A stretch of 64,000 nucleotides of DNA from Panax quinquefolius (GCA_020205615.1 CM035170.1:34348123-34412122), one strand, 5' to 3'. Positions 46,650 through 58,020 are shown, counted from the first letter of the stretch. Notes: a model not told the origin generated them from the letters alone. Made by a program: numbers and translations.

Positions 46650-48771
46650 ATGGCACATCTGATAAGTGAATCAAAGACTGGAGGGGGCAGCAAGCCACCT
46701 ATGTGCAACAAAGATAATTTTGCCAACTGGAAAGTTCGTATGCAAGCCTACATGGATTCAATAGATGAAGATCTATTTGAAACTGTTAGGAATGGGCCCT
46801 ATGTTCCTACAAAGCTTGTACAAACATCAGACGATCCAAACAGAATTCAAATCAAGGTCAAAGAAGAATGGACAGACAACGAGAAGAAAGTTGTTCAACT
46901 CAACAAAAAGGCCAAGAATATTTTGTTCCAATCTCTAGAAGATGACCTGTTTGAAAATGTGGTCAATAGCAAAATAGCAAAGGAAGTATGGGAATCATTG
47001 CTCATCATGCATGAAGGAACAGAAGAGGTCAGAGAAAACAAGCAATCTCTTCTGACTCAACAATATGAAATGTTTGCCCACGTTCCAGGAGAAAATGTCA
47101 ATTCCACCTATGAAAGATTCAATATTCTGCTCAACTCTCTTCGAGCCTTTGGAAAGATCTATCCAAATAAAGATCTAATAATCAAGTTCATGAGAGCCTT
47201 ACCTAGCAAGTGGGATGACAAAACCACTGCCATCAGAGAATCAAAGAATCTCCATGAAATGACTATTCAACAGTTATATGATAACCTTCTCATGTATGAA
47301 CTAGAGCTGACTCAATGAGCAAAAACTCTATCTGAAGGAAGAAGGAAGGACAAAGGAGTTGCTCTCAAAGCAACAGATAACAGCTCCAATGAAAACACTG
47401 AAAATAACTCTGACTATGGCGAAGATGATGATGAGGACTTTGCAATGCTGGTAAGAAGACTCAAAAGGTTTATGCGTCAAGGAAGAATAAGCAAACCAAA
47501 GAAAGTCAACAACTACAGTAGCCAGGAGCAGATAAATGACCTATGCTACAACTGCAAGAACCCTTGCCATTTTATTGCAAACTGCAACAAACCTCTTAGA
47601 GAAGAATCGAAGAGGAAATCAAATTCAAAGAAAGAATTCAAAGGCAACAAAAGACCTCAGAAGAAAGATAAAGGTCTTGTGGCTGGAGGATCGTGGAGTG
47701 ACTCAGACAACGACTCAACTCCTGAATCTGGAGATGATGAAGATCCTCAAATGGCAAATTTTTGTCAGATGGTCAAACATGCAAAGGATAAGAAGATATC
47801 TGACATTCATGAAGTAAGTATAGATGAGGTATTTGACTTTAACTCTCCTGATGTAGACATTGATGATTTAAGAACTGCACTACATGGCATAACATCTGAT
47901 CTGCATCAACATATGAAATGGTTCAAAGTTCTGTCCAAAGATTATTCTCTTCTTCAAAATGAGAAAGGGAAAATTCAGAAAGAACTGGAAACAACCCTTA
48001 TAAGTACTGACTCTCTCTAAGTTTGAAGCTAAGAATAATCTCTTAAAACAGACCAATGAACTCAATGCACAAAGAGAGTCAAGTCTAACCTCTAAAATTG
48101 AGGAACTAGAAATGACAATCTCTACATGGAATAAATCCTCTTCATCCATGGACTCCCTAATCTCCAGTCAGAGAAGTGCATCTGACCGAACAGGTATAGG
48201 TTTTGGGGAATCTACCTCAGAACCATATACGGAAAAGATAAAGGAAACTAGTTCTAGTAATGCTTCAAGTTTTAGTAGAAGCATTACATTTGTGAAATCC
48301 TCACAGAACGAAGAACCAGTCCAACCCTACTCTTCTGATCCAATGCATATTCCAAGGAATAAAGGATCCCATGCTGGCCTAGGTTTTAGAAAAGAGAAGA
48401 GTAACTTAGTCACTACTCTCAAACCTCAAACGATCGTAGAGTCGAGTAAAATCAACTCCATGAACCAACTGGGAAGGAATAGTAGAGGTAAGCTTCACTC
48501 CTCAAAAATCATGAAACACAAGGACACGTGGAAAAAGGAGAGCCAGTATAAAGGAAGGATTGCTAATAATCCACATAAGTCCAAATGGAGGAAGAATCCC
48601 CATACACGCACAAGCATGCATCATATTAGATGCTTTGTATGTAATAAGGTTGGTCATAAGGCTGCAATATGCGACCATTATCCTTTGCATGTGAGCCCCA
48701 AAATTAAGCAGATTTGGGTTCCCAAGGGTACTAACAAAGTAGGACCCATGCAAGTATGGGTACCAAAATGA
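46650..48771 (+). pseudogene. Copia Gag with two CCHC knuckles, one stop and one frameshift
   Basis: It starts MAHLISESKTGGGSKPP at 46650. The capsid part is clear (NFANWKVRMQAYM, WESLLIMHEGTEEV, YERFNILLNSLRAFG, FMRALPSKWDDKTTAI). A TGA at 47316 follows ELELTQ; the frame continues with an acidic run, then knuckle one CYNCKNPCHFIANC near 47544-47585. A +1 shift near 48010 leads to a Ser-rich region and knuckle two CFVCNKVGHKAAIC near 48631-48672. Length (about 700 codons) and two knuckles fit SIRE Gag. The TGA is a CGA-type change. A real Gag would form the particle and package RNA. Confidence 0.88.
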
Positions 48772-49198
48772 AAGTTTAATCTTAACACATGAACAGAGCT
48801 CCACGATCACAACCTAGTATCTGGACAGTGGATGCTCAAGGCACATGACCGGGAATAAAGCCCTCCTGTCTAACTACACAGAGAAGGAGGGTTCATCAGT
48901 TGTCTTTGGAGACAATGGCTCTGGCAAGACAAGAGGATATGGCTCAGCTGGGAATGGTGTTGTGTCCTTCAGTAAAGTAGTCTATGTGGAAGGATTACAA
49001 CACAATCTTCTGAGTATAAGCCAACTCTGCGACAAGTGTCATCAAGTCACCCTCCTCAACAATCAATGTCAAGTCAGAGATCTAAAGACATCCTCTATAA
49101 AGCTGACCGGAACAAGAGAAGGAAATGTCTACACTATTAATCTTGACCAACTGAGCTCGGACGCGACAATATGCTTTCTGGCTAAAGCATCTAAATAA
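48772..49198 (+). pseudogene. Copia protease remnant
   Basis: The active site YLDSGCSRHMTG is readable from 48818. A TAG at 48815 replaces the usual Trp codon just before it (TGG to TAG). The frame continues GNGVVSFSKVVYVEGLQHNLLS, the usual end of the protease and start of the pre-integrase linker, and stops at 49196. Confidence 0.85.
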
Positions 49199-50250
49199 AT
49201 GAGCTGGTTATGGCATAGAAGACTGTCTCATTTCAACTTCAAAAACATGTCTAAACTGGCCTCCAAGGCTCTAGTAGCAGGCTTACCCAAGTTCAGCGTC
49301 GTCAAAGAAAGGCCGTGCAATGCCTGTCAACTTGGAAAGCAGACTAGAAGCTCATTCAAGAGTGAAACTGTCAACTAAATTTATAAGCCTCTGCAGCTGC
49401 TTCACATGGATCTATTTGGGCCAATCCCAACAACAAGCCTTGGAGGGAAGAGATACTCATTGGTCGTAGTGGATGACTACACCAGATTCATATGGGTGTT
49501 CTTTCTAAACTCAAAAGATGAAAAAAGCTCCCAACTAATCAAAATGTTTAGACTTGTGATGAACGAGAAAGGGGAGAAAATCAAGGCTATAAGGAGTGAT
49601 CATGGCAGTGAATTCGACTACTCTGAGATGGACCAGTTCTGCACAGACAATGGCATCAGTCACAACTTCTCAACTCCACGAACTCCTCAACAAAATGAAG
49701 TAGCTGAGAGAAAGAATAGATCATTAATAGAGGTTGGACGAACTCTATTAGCAACAACTCATCTGCCTGAATACTTCCGGGTGGAAGCTGTCAACACTGC
49801 ATGCTACACTCAGAATAGATCGCTCATACACTCTACGATAAAAAAGACTCACTACGAACTGTGGAAAGGAAGAAAGCCGAATGTCAGCTACTTTCAGGTA
49901 TTCGGTTGTGCATGCTACATTCTCAATAATGGGAAACAGTATCTAACAAAGTTCCAACCCAAGTCAGATGAAGGAATCTTTCTTGGATATGCCACAGACA
50001 GTAAGGCCTATAGAGTGTTCAACAAGAAAATGTTGAGTGTTGATTTCTCGATTCACATCATCTTTGATGAAACAGACTTGACAAAATAGTGTCTCAGGAC
50101 ACTACGAATGACAGTTCAGACACTACGAATGAGGTTGTCGAGCTCAACACCACGATCGTAGTTCTAGAAAATGAAATCGTCGAGCAAGGAAATGAGATCG
50201 TAGAGAGGACTACGTAAAAAAATGAACCTCGACATAAAGAAGTAGAAATT
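49199..50250 (+). pseudogene. Copia integrase remnant
   Basis: The zinc finger is readable as WLWHRRLSHFNFKNMSKL and CNACQLGKQ (49206-49346). A TAA at 49376 looks like CAA to TAA. The core runs from 49406: HMDLFGPIPT (first Asp), IRSDHGSEF (second Asp) and NEVAERKNRSL (Glu), so all three catalytic residues are present. The usual C-terminal copia phrases KTHYELWKGRKPNVSYFQVFGC and FLGYATDSKAYRVFN follow. It stops at 50087, after which the linker to RT is frameshifted and rich in ATCGTAG repeats. Confidence 0.9.
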
Positions 50251-51948
50251 GATCTTGAAGGTCTCGGACAAGAAGGCATCAGGACAGATGTTCCAACAGG
50301 AAATAGATTGGCAAAAGATCACACTCAAGACTTAATCATTAGAGATCCAAATACAAGATTCAAGATAAGAGCTGCCACTCAGAATGAGTGTTTCTATTTA
50401 ACCTTTCTATCACAAATGGAACCCAAGAAGATAGAAGATGGTATGGAAGACTCCAGATGGATAGAAGTCATACAAGAAGAACTACATCAAATTAAAAGAA
50501 GCAAAGTGTGGAGATTAGTTCCAAGACCAAGAAACCATCCAGCCATTAGCACCAAGTGGGTCTTCAAAAACAAGATGGATGAAGATGGAGTAATAACAAG
50601 GAATAAAGCAAGACTAGTGGCCAAAGGTTACTCTCAAGAAGAAGGAATTGACTACGACGAGACCTTTGCACATGTTTCCAGATTAGAAGCCATGAGAATA
50701 TTCCTTGCCTTTGCTGCTCACATGAAATTCAAAGTAATTTAGATGGATGTCAAAAGTGCATTCCCGAATGGTGAACTTCAAGAAGAAGTATAAGTAGAGA
50801 AACCTCCAGGTTTCATTAATCCAACCCTCTCTAATTATGTCTATAGATTAGACAAAGCCTTATATGGTCTTAAATAAGCACCTAGAGCATGGTATGAAAC
50901 ATTAACTAACTTTCTTATTAAAAATAGCTTCACTTGAGGTAGAGTAGATACCACATTATTTCTTAAAAAGCATAAAGACAAAGTCTTATTAGTTCAAATA
51001 TATGTTGATGACATTATCTTTGGCTCTACTAATGAAAAATTATGTAAGAGATTTGCCAAGCTTATGCAGAGCAAGTTTGAAATGAACATAATGGGTGACC
51101 TAAACTTCTTTCTTGGATTGCAAGTAAAGCAGACTGATGAAGGAATCTTCATAAACCAAGCCAAGTACATTAAAGACTTACTTAAAAAGTATGGCATGGA
51201 GTTAGCCTCTCCCATGAAAACACCAATTGCTCCAGCAACAAAGCTTGACAAAGATGAAAAAGGTAAAAGTATTGATATAACTCAATACAGTGGTATGATA
51301 GGCTCTCTTTTATATCTAAATGCCAGTAGACTAAACATAATATTTACAACATGCATATGTGCTATATTTCAAGCTAATCCTAAGGAATCACACTTAACAG
51401 CTGTAAAAAGGATTTTTACGTATCTCAAGGGTACACCTCACTTGGGACTTTGGTATCCAAAGGAGGCCTCCTTTGAACTGACAGGATATACAGATGCTGA
51501 TTTTGTAGGTTGTAAACTAGATAGAAAAAGTACAAGTGGCATATGTCAGTTGCTAGGAAACAGACCAGTGTCCTAGTTTAGCAAGAAGCAAAACTCAGTA
51601 TCTACTTCAACTGCAGAAGATGAATTCATTATTGGTGGCAGTTGTTGTGCTCAAATCTTATGGATGAAAAATCAGCTAGCAGATTATGGGTTTGATTTCA
51701 AATCTATACATGTTCATTGTGATAACACAAGTGTCATAGCAATAACAAATAATCCTGTCATGCATTCTAGGACTAAGCATATAGAAATAAGATATCATTT
51801 TATTAGGGATCATGTTCAAAACGGAACCATATCTTTACAATACATCCCTACTAAAAATCAACTTGATGATGTCTTTACAAAGCCTCTAGATGAATCAAGA
51901 TTTAATAAATTGATAAGTGAATTAGGTATGCTAAATCTACAACCATAA
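50251..51948 (+). pseudogene. Copia reverse transcriptase and RNase H with five in-frame stops
   Basis: One frame throughout from about 50308. RT shows [49 protein letters not shown] and the catalytic YVDDIIFGS near 50998-51027. RNase H shows ELTGYTDADFVGC, DRKSTSGICQLLG, STAEDEF and HCDNTSVIAITNNPVMHSRTKHIEI; it ends LGMLNLQP at 51946. Stops at 50740 (CAG to TAG), near 50791, near 50875 (CAA to TAA), near 50936 (CGA to TGA) and 51574 (TGG to TAG) kill it, yet no frameshift occurs over 1.6 kb. That pattern is point decay only. Confidence 0.92.
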
Positions 51949-52466
51949 AATCTATGCTCTAGTTTATGCTAATCATGCAGATATAAAGGCTATGTTCAAA
52001 ATCGTAGAGATAACTAAAGAAAGTCCATGATCGTAGAGTTGTCTTGACATGAAGGACCACGATCGTAGTGCTTCCTCGTCATGACAAAGAAGAATCCTGT
52101 GACGACAACATCTCCAACAAATCCAAGCAACCCCTTTGTCAAGCGCCTCAAGGACAAACCTGATCCTTAGTTTATCCTAAGAGATTGGCCTTTCTTGAGC
52201 TACCTTGACTAGGAAGGAATGCTGAGTCAAAGTTCATCACCAAGACCAAGGCAGACAACGTTCGTAGAGCAGATTCAGCAATGGACTTAACGATCGTAGT
52301 TCAAACCTCAACGGCCGTAGTGCTACCTCGACGATCGCAGTCCTCCCAAAGGATACAGTAGCTCAAGAGGAGCTAAGGGCAAATCAGTATATTCCACATT
52401 AGTTAAAATTGTGGAGTCAAGCATAACATGACACATGCCCCACTAAGCAGATAGAGAGGAGGGAAG

Positions 52467-52475
52467 TTATAAATA
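52467..52475 (+). promoter_or_regulatory. Possible internal promoter (TATA box) before the env-like ORF
   Basis: TTATAAATA lies 134 bp upstream of the ATG at 52609, with a CT-rich leader between. It could drive a short mRNA for the downstream ORF. This is inferred from position only. Confidence 0.3.
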
Positions 52476-52529
52476 CAGTTTGAAAATATCTTTTTGAAAA
52501 TTCATCTCAGAAGTTCAAAAAGGCTATTC

Positions 52530-52552
52530 CTCTTTCTCTCTCTCTCTCTCTA
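52530..52552. repeat. (CT)n microsatellite
   Basis: CTCTTTCTCTCTCTCTCTCT tract in the leader ahead of the ATG at 52609. Confidence 0.85.
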
Positions 52553-52608
52553 CAAACAAAAATCCTAGCTTTCTAAAAAGCTCAACCAACCTCAGTGCAA
52601 AGAAATCA

Positions 52609-52742
52609 ATGGCGGCCTCAAATGTTATCAGTGGTTACAGACTCTGCTTCGACGAGTTCAAGATAACTGACCCTCAATTTCACAAGATTCTATCACTGTT
52701 AAAGAAAGCTGGTCTTGAAGAAGCTCTACGTACCATCACATG
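52609..52742 (+). pseudogene. Truncated env-like ORF (candidate) of the SIRE-like element
   Basis: An ATG at 52609 opens a frame of about 45 codons, MAASNVISGYRLCFDEFKI and then FHKILSLLKKAGLEEALRTI, cut by the LTR inserted at 52743. Its position after pol matches the env-like ORF of SIRE elements. The ATG context (ATCAATGGCGGC) is good for a plant start. I cannot confirm homology; no signal peptide or membrane segment is visible in the remaining part. It could also be a captured host fragment. The remainder would lie beyond the inserted element, outside this window. Confidence 0.45.
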
Positions 52743-55700
52743 TGTAACACCCGAGATTTTTGGATTTTGAATGAATTAAATTCTTATTTGATTATGTGGA
52801 TTAAATAAATTTAATTGATTAATTATGTGAGTAAGATAATTGAAGGTCGTTCGATGACCTAGAATGTGTGGATGTGGTTAGTATTCTGACTTTGTGCTAG
52901 GATTAATTATTTTGATTTATCAAAACAGAAATAAATGTTTTCTGAGAATTTTTTTGTAAAAACACTATTCATCTGATTTTGCTCGGAGCTTAGGTTTAAA
53001 ATTCTAAGAAAACACGTAATGATAGAATATGAAGATATAATGGAATATCCGATAATATTTTCGTTATGGTAAACGAAGTTTTCGCCTACAGACTTAAAAC
53101 CTAAGGGTTAGTGAAAGAGATTTCTGAAAGGGAAAGGAAAGGTATATAATCATTTCAGTTATTATACGTATGAGATACGAGTATTATACTAGTTTGAATA
53201 CGAGTATGGTATGAACAATAGTACGACGTATAATACGAATATCGTATGAGTACTAGACGAAGAGAATACGGAAGTTATACGCCTGGAATACGATTAGTTC
53301 TAATAGAGTAGGAGTTAAGGATGTTGTGAAAATTCAATTGGACTTGGATTAATAGCAAGCCCAATGAAGTATGGAATCAAGCCCAAGTTAAGGCCCAATG
53401 TTAGGTTATGTCAAGCCCAATCTAAGAAGTCAAACCGTGTATCAAACTGGCGGATCACGGGATGGGTAAAACCCATGGGGCAACCCATGGGATGGTCCAT
53501 GGAGGGTGGGCCGGCCACTTGGCCAACAAGTAAAGTGATTACTTGGTGGCTAAGTTGTAGAGGAGGTGGAATAGTAAGAAGGTGGCCTCTTTGACCATTT
53601 TGCCCCCATTTTGAAATCATATAAATACAAAGCTTAGGTTGGACTTTTTGTGATTTACAAACATTGTCCAATATATATTGAGAAAGAGAAAGAGCTAGAA
53701 ACACATAATCAAGCTACTTCCAAGCAAAACATAAGACGTTTACCAAAAACACGAAGAACGACAAAGGTAATAGTTCGTAGTCATTAATCTTCATCTTTTT
53801 TGATTTCTTTCTCGTAGAGAATTGTAGATTGGTGGGGCATGTTTAGTGAGGAGGAATAAGGATGACTATTAATAATGAATACATTGATACGTCATGACCG
53901 AATGGAAATCGTAAGGATTTACGTAAGTTAAAACCTTAGAAAGTTATGAACGTGAACTTAGTTATGATTGGACGATTTGAAAACCATCATAGCTAGGGTA
54001 TTGCATATTGTTTGGTTAGGGTGTAGATGATGAATCAATGGAGTGTTCCATTTGATTTGGTTTATAGAACACGAGTAACAAAGTTATGGCGAATTTTACG
54101 AAAATAGACGTTAAACGTCGAAAATGTAGAAATCTAGGATTAAGGGTCACAAGTTGTCGTATGACTTGAAAACGTTGGTTTTCAATGCCAACACGTGAGA
54201 TAGGGTATTCAAGAGTTGTGGACTAGAGAATCGTCGAATTTCGACTTATAACGAAGAAAACGAGTATTGAACGCTTGAAAATGATAACGAACGCTCAAAA
54301 TGAACCAAAAGGTGAATTTTGAGTTAACGGATTCGAAAATATAAAATTCTTATATGAACACCTAGAGTATGTAATTTGTGAGATGTGGGCTTTCGAATGA
54401 GCCAATTCGGCTGTAAAATGAATAAGTTATGAAGCCAGGAATTCCGTTAAAAAAACCAACTGTCAAGACTAATCGATGCATGTGGGGGTGGCGGCATACG
54501 ATACCAAACCCAAAGATAAAAGGGTCAGCTGGCCCAATACGGATCCTACCTTGTCCCCTGCTAATTAGTGCCGCAACACCGAAGATATACTAGAGTCTGG
54601 CGCCGCAGTGCCGATAGTGTAAAATAGTTGACCAAGTTAGGTTTTTATTCCCTTTGAATGTAGACCGAAGGTAAGACATGAATGTACTTAATGTACATGA
54701 TAAGCTTGGCTTTAAATCACTTCTAAGTGATAATGTTAGAAGATTTAGTATGGTTTAATAAGAATTAAATGGAGAACGCAAAAGTATAAGCAAGTAAACT
54801 ATGAATGATGATTCAAAGTTGGTATTTCACCAATGATGATCGAATGTCAGTTAATCACGTTAGAACGTTAACGAGCCATAACGAAGCATAGAAAGATGAA
54901 TTTTCTTTATTAACAAAATAAATTCAAGTAAGACATAGAAGAGAAAGAAGTTGGTTAGAATAATAAAGTTAGTTGTTTGGTAACTAATTACAGTGTGCTA
55001 TGTGAATATATCATGTAGATCCTGTAAAAACTGAGAATTGACTAAATATTATATTCGAAGAAGCTTGAAGGCAAGTTTTCTTAACGCTTGTCTAACCTCC
55101 ATGTTAGTCAAGTTTTCTATGATTCATGTTCTGAAATGCATGAATGGTTTTAAAGAAAGAGTCGATACCTGTTTTAACTCGGCTAGACCAGTCTTGAAGG
55201 AATTATTGATTTGTTTACAAATCTTTCAATATAGAAATGTTAACGCTATCCTATGCCAAATATTTGGTATGGATGTAAAGGTAAGTTTGTCTATGAATAA
55301 ATAAAAGTATTTTTATCGATTATTCGATGGGCACGCGAGGTTGCCAAAAGTTAAACGTAAATACGTTTAACGGAAGAGTGTTGATCAACATAGGGTACCA
55401 TAGGCTGATCACCTAGATGTACTTGTAAGTAATGTCGAATGGATGGGTTTAGTGCCGGATGTCTTTTTCAAGTATGAAAAAGCAAGGAGTATGTTCATGG
55501 TCTTTTAACCGGTTCAGAATTCCTAAGATATTATATATATACTTTGGAATTATTGTTATGAGATGAGAAGTACGAGTCAATGCTTCATGGTGATTCATAG
55601 CTACTTGTTTAGTTATGAAAGATAATCATATAATTCTCGATGTGGTGTTTATATCATCCTTTGATAGACTTGTTGAGCTATTTATGCTCACTTCTTGCTT

Positions 55701-55999
55701 CAATTATATGATTGCAGCTAAAGCCGAACGAACTGAGAATTCTAAAAGAGATAAGGGCAAGGCCAAGATGTATAGTTGATTATCTTGTAATAGACTAGAG
55801 TATTTGTATGTAATATACTTATGAATAACAAAGAATGTATTCGGTTTATGAACCTGGGAAAGGATTTATTACTATTGTAATAAGAATATAGTAAGTATAC
55901 TCATTTTGTTGATCATCTCAATGGAATGACTGTATGAATTATAGTATCGTGTAGCACTATCTGTCGGGTTGGGAGATACCCAGATTTGGGGGCGTCACA
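52743..55999 (+). repeat. 5' LTR of the 52743 element
   Basis: A 3257 bp LTR with TGTAAC and GTCACA ends, followed four bases later by a perfect primer site. U3 is about 0.88 kb to the TATA box at 53620-53629. U3 has many short ATACGA/TCGTAT words (53160-53310), as do the LARD LTRs. The frames at 53364-53704 and 55038-55304 are fortuitous. Confidence 0.85.
53620..53629 (+). promoter_or_regulatory. LTR TATA box (52743 element)
   Basis: ATATAAATAC followed by AAAGCTTAGG. The minus-strand LARD box has a similar setting (ATAAATAGAAAGCTTAAG). Confidence 0.55.
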
Positions 56000-56002
56000 T
56001 GT

Positions 56003-56014
56003 TGGTATCAGAGC
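56003..56014 (+). other. Primer-binding site (iMet)
   Basis: A perfect TGGTATCAGAGC just after the LTR end GTCACA. The distance to the gag ATG is about 1.18 kb, much longer than the 175 bp in the 26601 element. Confidence 0.88.
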
Positions 56015-56240
56015 ATTATGTTATAAAACTTAAGGGGGGAAGAACCTTAGGCTAATAACCTCATTAGGAAAGGAAAGGTCCGAAGAAAGTTAACTCGAGT
56101 CAAATGAGTTAATAAGGTATTGAGGAAACTCAGTACCGAAAGATTTAAAAGATGGAAAATAACCCTAAATGGATTAAATATGATTTGTGTTTATATTATT
56201 GTGTATTATGTACTAATCAATTTGTTATGTGTTATTGTAG

Positions 56241-56833
56241 ATGCTAATCAATAGCTTGATGTATAGGGATATACATATGGTAAGTGAGGAGTCCGTGAAT
56301 AGAGTAGAGCTAGTACATATGCCTGTAGCGGAGATACCTTTAGTGATTCTAGAAGAATCAGAGCCCGAGGATTATTTTTCAGAGGAGGACTATTCCGAGG
56401 AGACTATGGGATAGGCATCATATTTGAATATGATGATAGATGTGGATGATGATATGGAGGTATCATCGATTAATACGATAATGCCTGCATTAGAGTCGAC
56501 ACCTACAAATACGATGAGGGCGATGTACCTCTCAGTGCTTGATCGTAACGTGCAACTGCATATATGGTGCAACACCAGAAGGAAGAGATCAATGATCTCT
56601 ATGGGGCCAAGGAGTCTGCAGAGTTAGACTTTGAGATAGAGCATGATGAGAAGGTGCTCATGACAGATAAGGCCAGAGACTATAAGAATGAGGTCATAGA
56701 ACTTCGTAAGAAACTAGTTGAGAAAGACCAGAAGATAGCACGAATGTCATATATTAATGATAGTGCGCACGAGGATTTCATGCTTAAAATAGCTTGTTAT
56801 TCTATTGAGTCGGACAGACTCGACATACTATAA
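56241..56833 (+). pseudogene. Accessory ORF: acidic N-terminus plus coiled coil, upstream of gag
   Basis: From the ATG at 56241 one frame reads MLINSLMYRDIHMVSEES and then a strongly acidic run (EESEPEDYFSEEDYSEE), a TAG at 56412, then DVDDDMEV and LSVLDRNVQLHI. A one-base shift near 56560 leads to QKEEINDLYGAKESAELDFE and a charged, heptad-like stretch KNEVIELRKKLVEKDQKIAR, ending at 56831. It has no zinc knuckle and no gag, protease or pol motif. The neighbouring 58021 element has a related ORF: acidic, then YDQNVELQN, then a coiled coil. Function unknown; a structural or RNA-binding partner of Gag is one guess. Confidence 0.6.
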
Positions 56834-57190
56834 GTCGAGATATTGTGTCGATTCTAGCGAACGAGAAGCATGAGAATGCTATTAGGCAGTATTAGAAGTT
56901 ATAACGGTAAATATTTTTGTGTAGTGACGTAAAACCCTCTTTTGTATAATTAAAGGTTAGTCTTTTTGTAAATCCCAATTTTTGTGAAAGTCCATCGCGA
57001 GATATAAATGTAATAGCTTTTGGCTATGGAAAGCAAATTATAAATAGTTTTGACTATGAAGAAGCACCTTAATATAATGAAGTTTGTATTTAATGTGCTT
57101 TATTGTGTATGAGTTATTGTTCAGTTGTTCAGCGACTAATAACTAAGTAAGAAAATAAGTAATAACGAGACTTTATTTATTTAATCAGAA
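56834..57190 (+). other. Spacer between accessory ORF and gag
   Basis: AT-rich with no recognisable frame. It may be a leader or an intron-like segment: TGGTAAAT-type words and an AG just before the gag ATG (TCAGAAATGCC) leave splicing possible but unproven. Confidence 0.35.
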
Positions 57191-58020
57191 ATGCCGCCAA
57201 GAAGAAGACAACGTAACCAAGAGGCAAAATCGCATAACGATAATCAGGGAGGTCCAAATAACACTATGCAAGAGTTCGTTAATTTATTAACGGCTGCATT
57301 TAACCAAGCCGGGGGTAGAGCACCCGCAGGACCTAGGGTAGCCCGAATGACTACCTTTAAGGAATTTTAAAGTGTAGGTCCACTTGAGTTCAAGGGAACG
57401 ACGGACCCAATGGAGGCCCAGACATTGGTCAAGGAAATAGAAAAGGCGTTTCTTATTACAAACGTAGCTGAGGTGTAAAAGACCTCTTTTGCGACTTATA
57501 TGATGAAGGGGGAAGCCAACTACTGGTGGGAGGCTCACCAGGGTTGGGCTAGAACTGATATTGTTACATGGGAACAATTTAAGAAGGTATTCTTCGAGTA
57601 CTACTCCCCTACTAGCATGCAAGGGCGAATGGAGATTAAGTTCCTATAACTTATGCAAGGGGACATAACGGTTCCCCAATATGTGGCCAAATTCAATGAA
57701 TTAGAAAGGTTTTCTCCACACCAAGTGGACACGGAAGAGAGGAAGGCTCGTAGGTTTGAGCATGTCCTAAAACCCTGGCTCTATAGTGGGATTTCAGTTT
57801 TTCAGAGTGCTTCCTATGGGACCATTCTGGAAAAGGCAATAATAACAGAGGGTGGTAGTGAGGCGTTGACCCAATACCACAAGGAATGAAAGAATAACGG
57901 TAAGGGATAGGGAGGAACTAAGGTAGAGGTTGCAAGTGGTAGTGGCAGTATACCAAAACGGAAGAATTTTAACCCTGGGAATACTGGGGTGTAACAAGGG
58001 GATCCTAAACGTAGGATGGA
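57191..58020 (+). pseudogene. Gag (Retrotrans_gag type), several stops, truncated by insertion
   Basis: It starts MPPRRRQRNQEAKSHNDNQ at 57191, with the Asn/Gln-rich, basic N-terminus usual in Tekay-type Gag. The capsid core follows in one frame: PLEFKGTTDPMEAQTLVKEI, SFATYMMKGEANYWWEAHQG, FKKVFFEYYSPTSMQGRMEI and VAKFNELERFSPHQVDTEER. Stops at 57368, 57476, 57647, 57887, 57908 and near 57992 disrupt it. The zinc knuckle is not reached before the insertion at 58021. Frame is preserved throughout, so decay is by substitution. Confidence 0.88.

Larger units (their letters stand above)
51949..52608 (+). other. Spacer between pol and the env-like ORF
   Basis: Non-coding in all frames at useful length. 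It carries repeated CGATCGTAG-type motifs (about 51998, 52029, 52051, 52260, 52290, 52315, 52333), a TATA-like TTATAAATA at 52467-52475 and a (CT)n tract at 52530-52552. Such a spacer is usual in SIRE elements before their env-like ORF. Confidence 0.6.
45555..52742 (+). mobile_element. SIRE-like Ty1/copia element, 3' part interrupted
   Basis: The order is 5' LTR, iMet primer site, gag, protease, integrase, RT, RNase H, which is the copia order (integrase before RT). The LTR end followed by TGGTATCAGAGC, a long Gag with two Cys knuckles, and a spacer plus extra ORF after pol point to the SIRE/Maximus lineage. It is cut at 52743 by the LTR of another element; its 3' LTR is not in the window. 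Pol carries many single-codon stops but few frameshifts, so decay is moderate. Confidence 0.87.
52743..58020 (+). mobile_element. Gypsy element with extra coiled-coil ORF before gag (5' part)
   Basis: 5' LTR 52743-55999, iMet primer site 56003-56014, an accessory ORF at 56241-56833, then gag from 57191. It is interrupted at 58021 by the LTR of another element, so pol is outside the window. Gag wording (FKGTTDPMEA, MKGEANYWWE, YVAKFNELERFSPHQVD) is of the Tekay-type gypsy Gag. The LTR shares blocks with the LARD LTRs (GGGGCAACCCATGGG; CACTTGGCCA). Confidence 0.83.
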
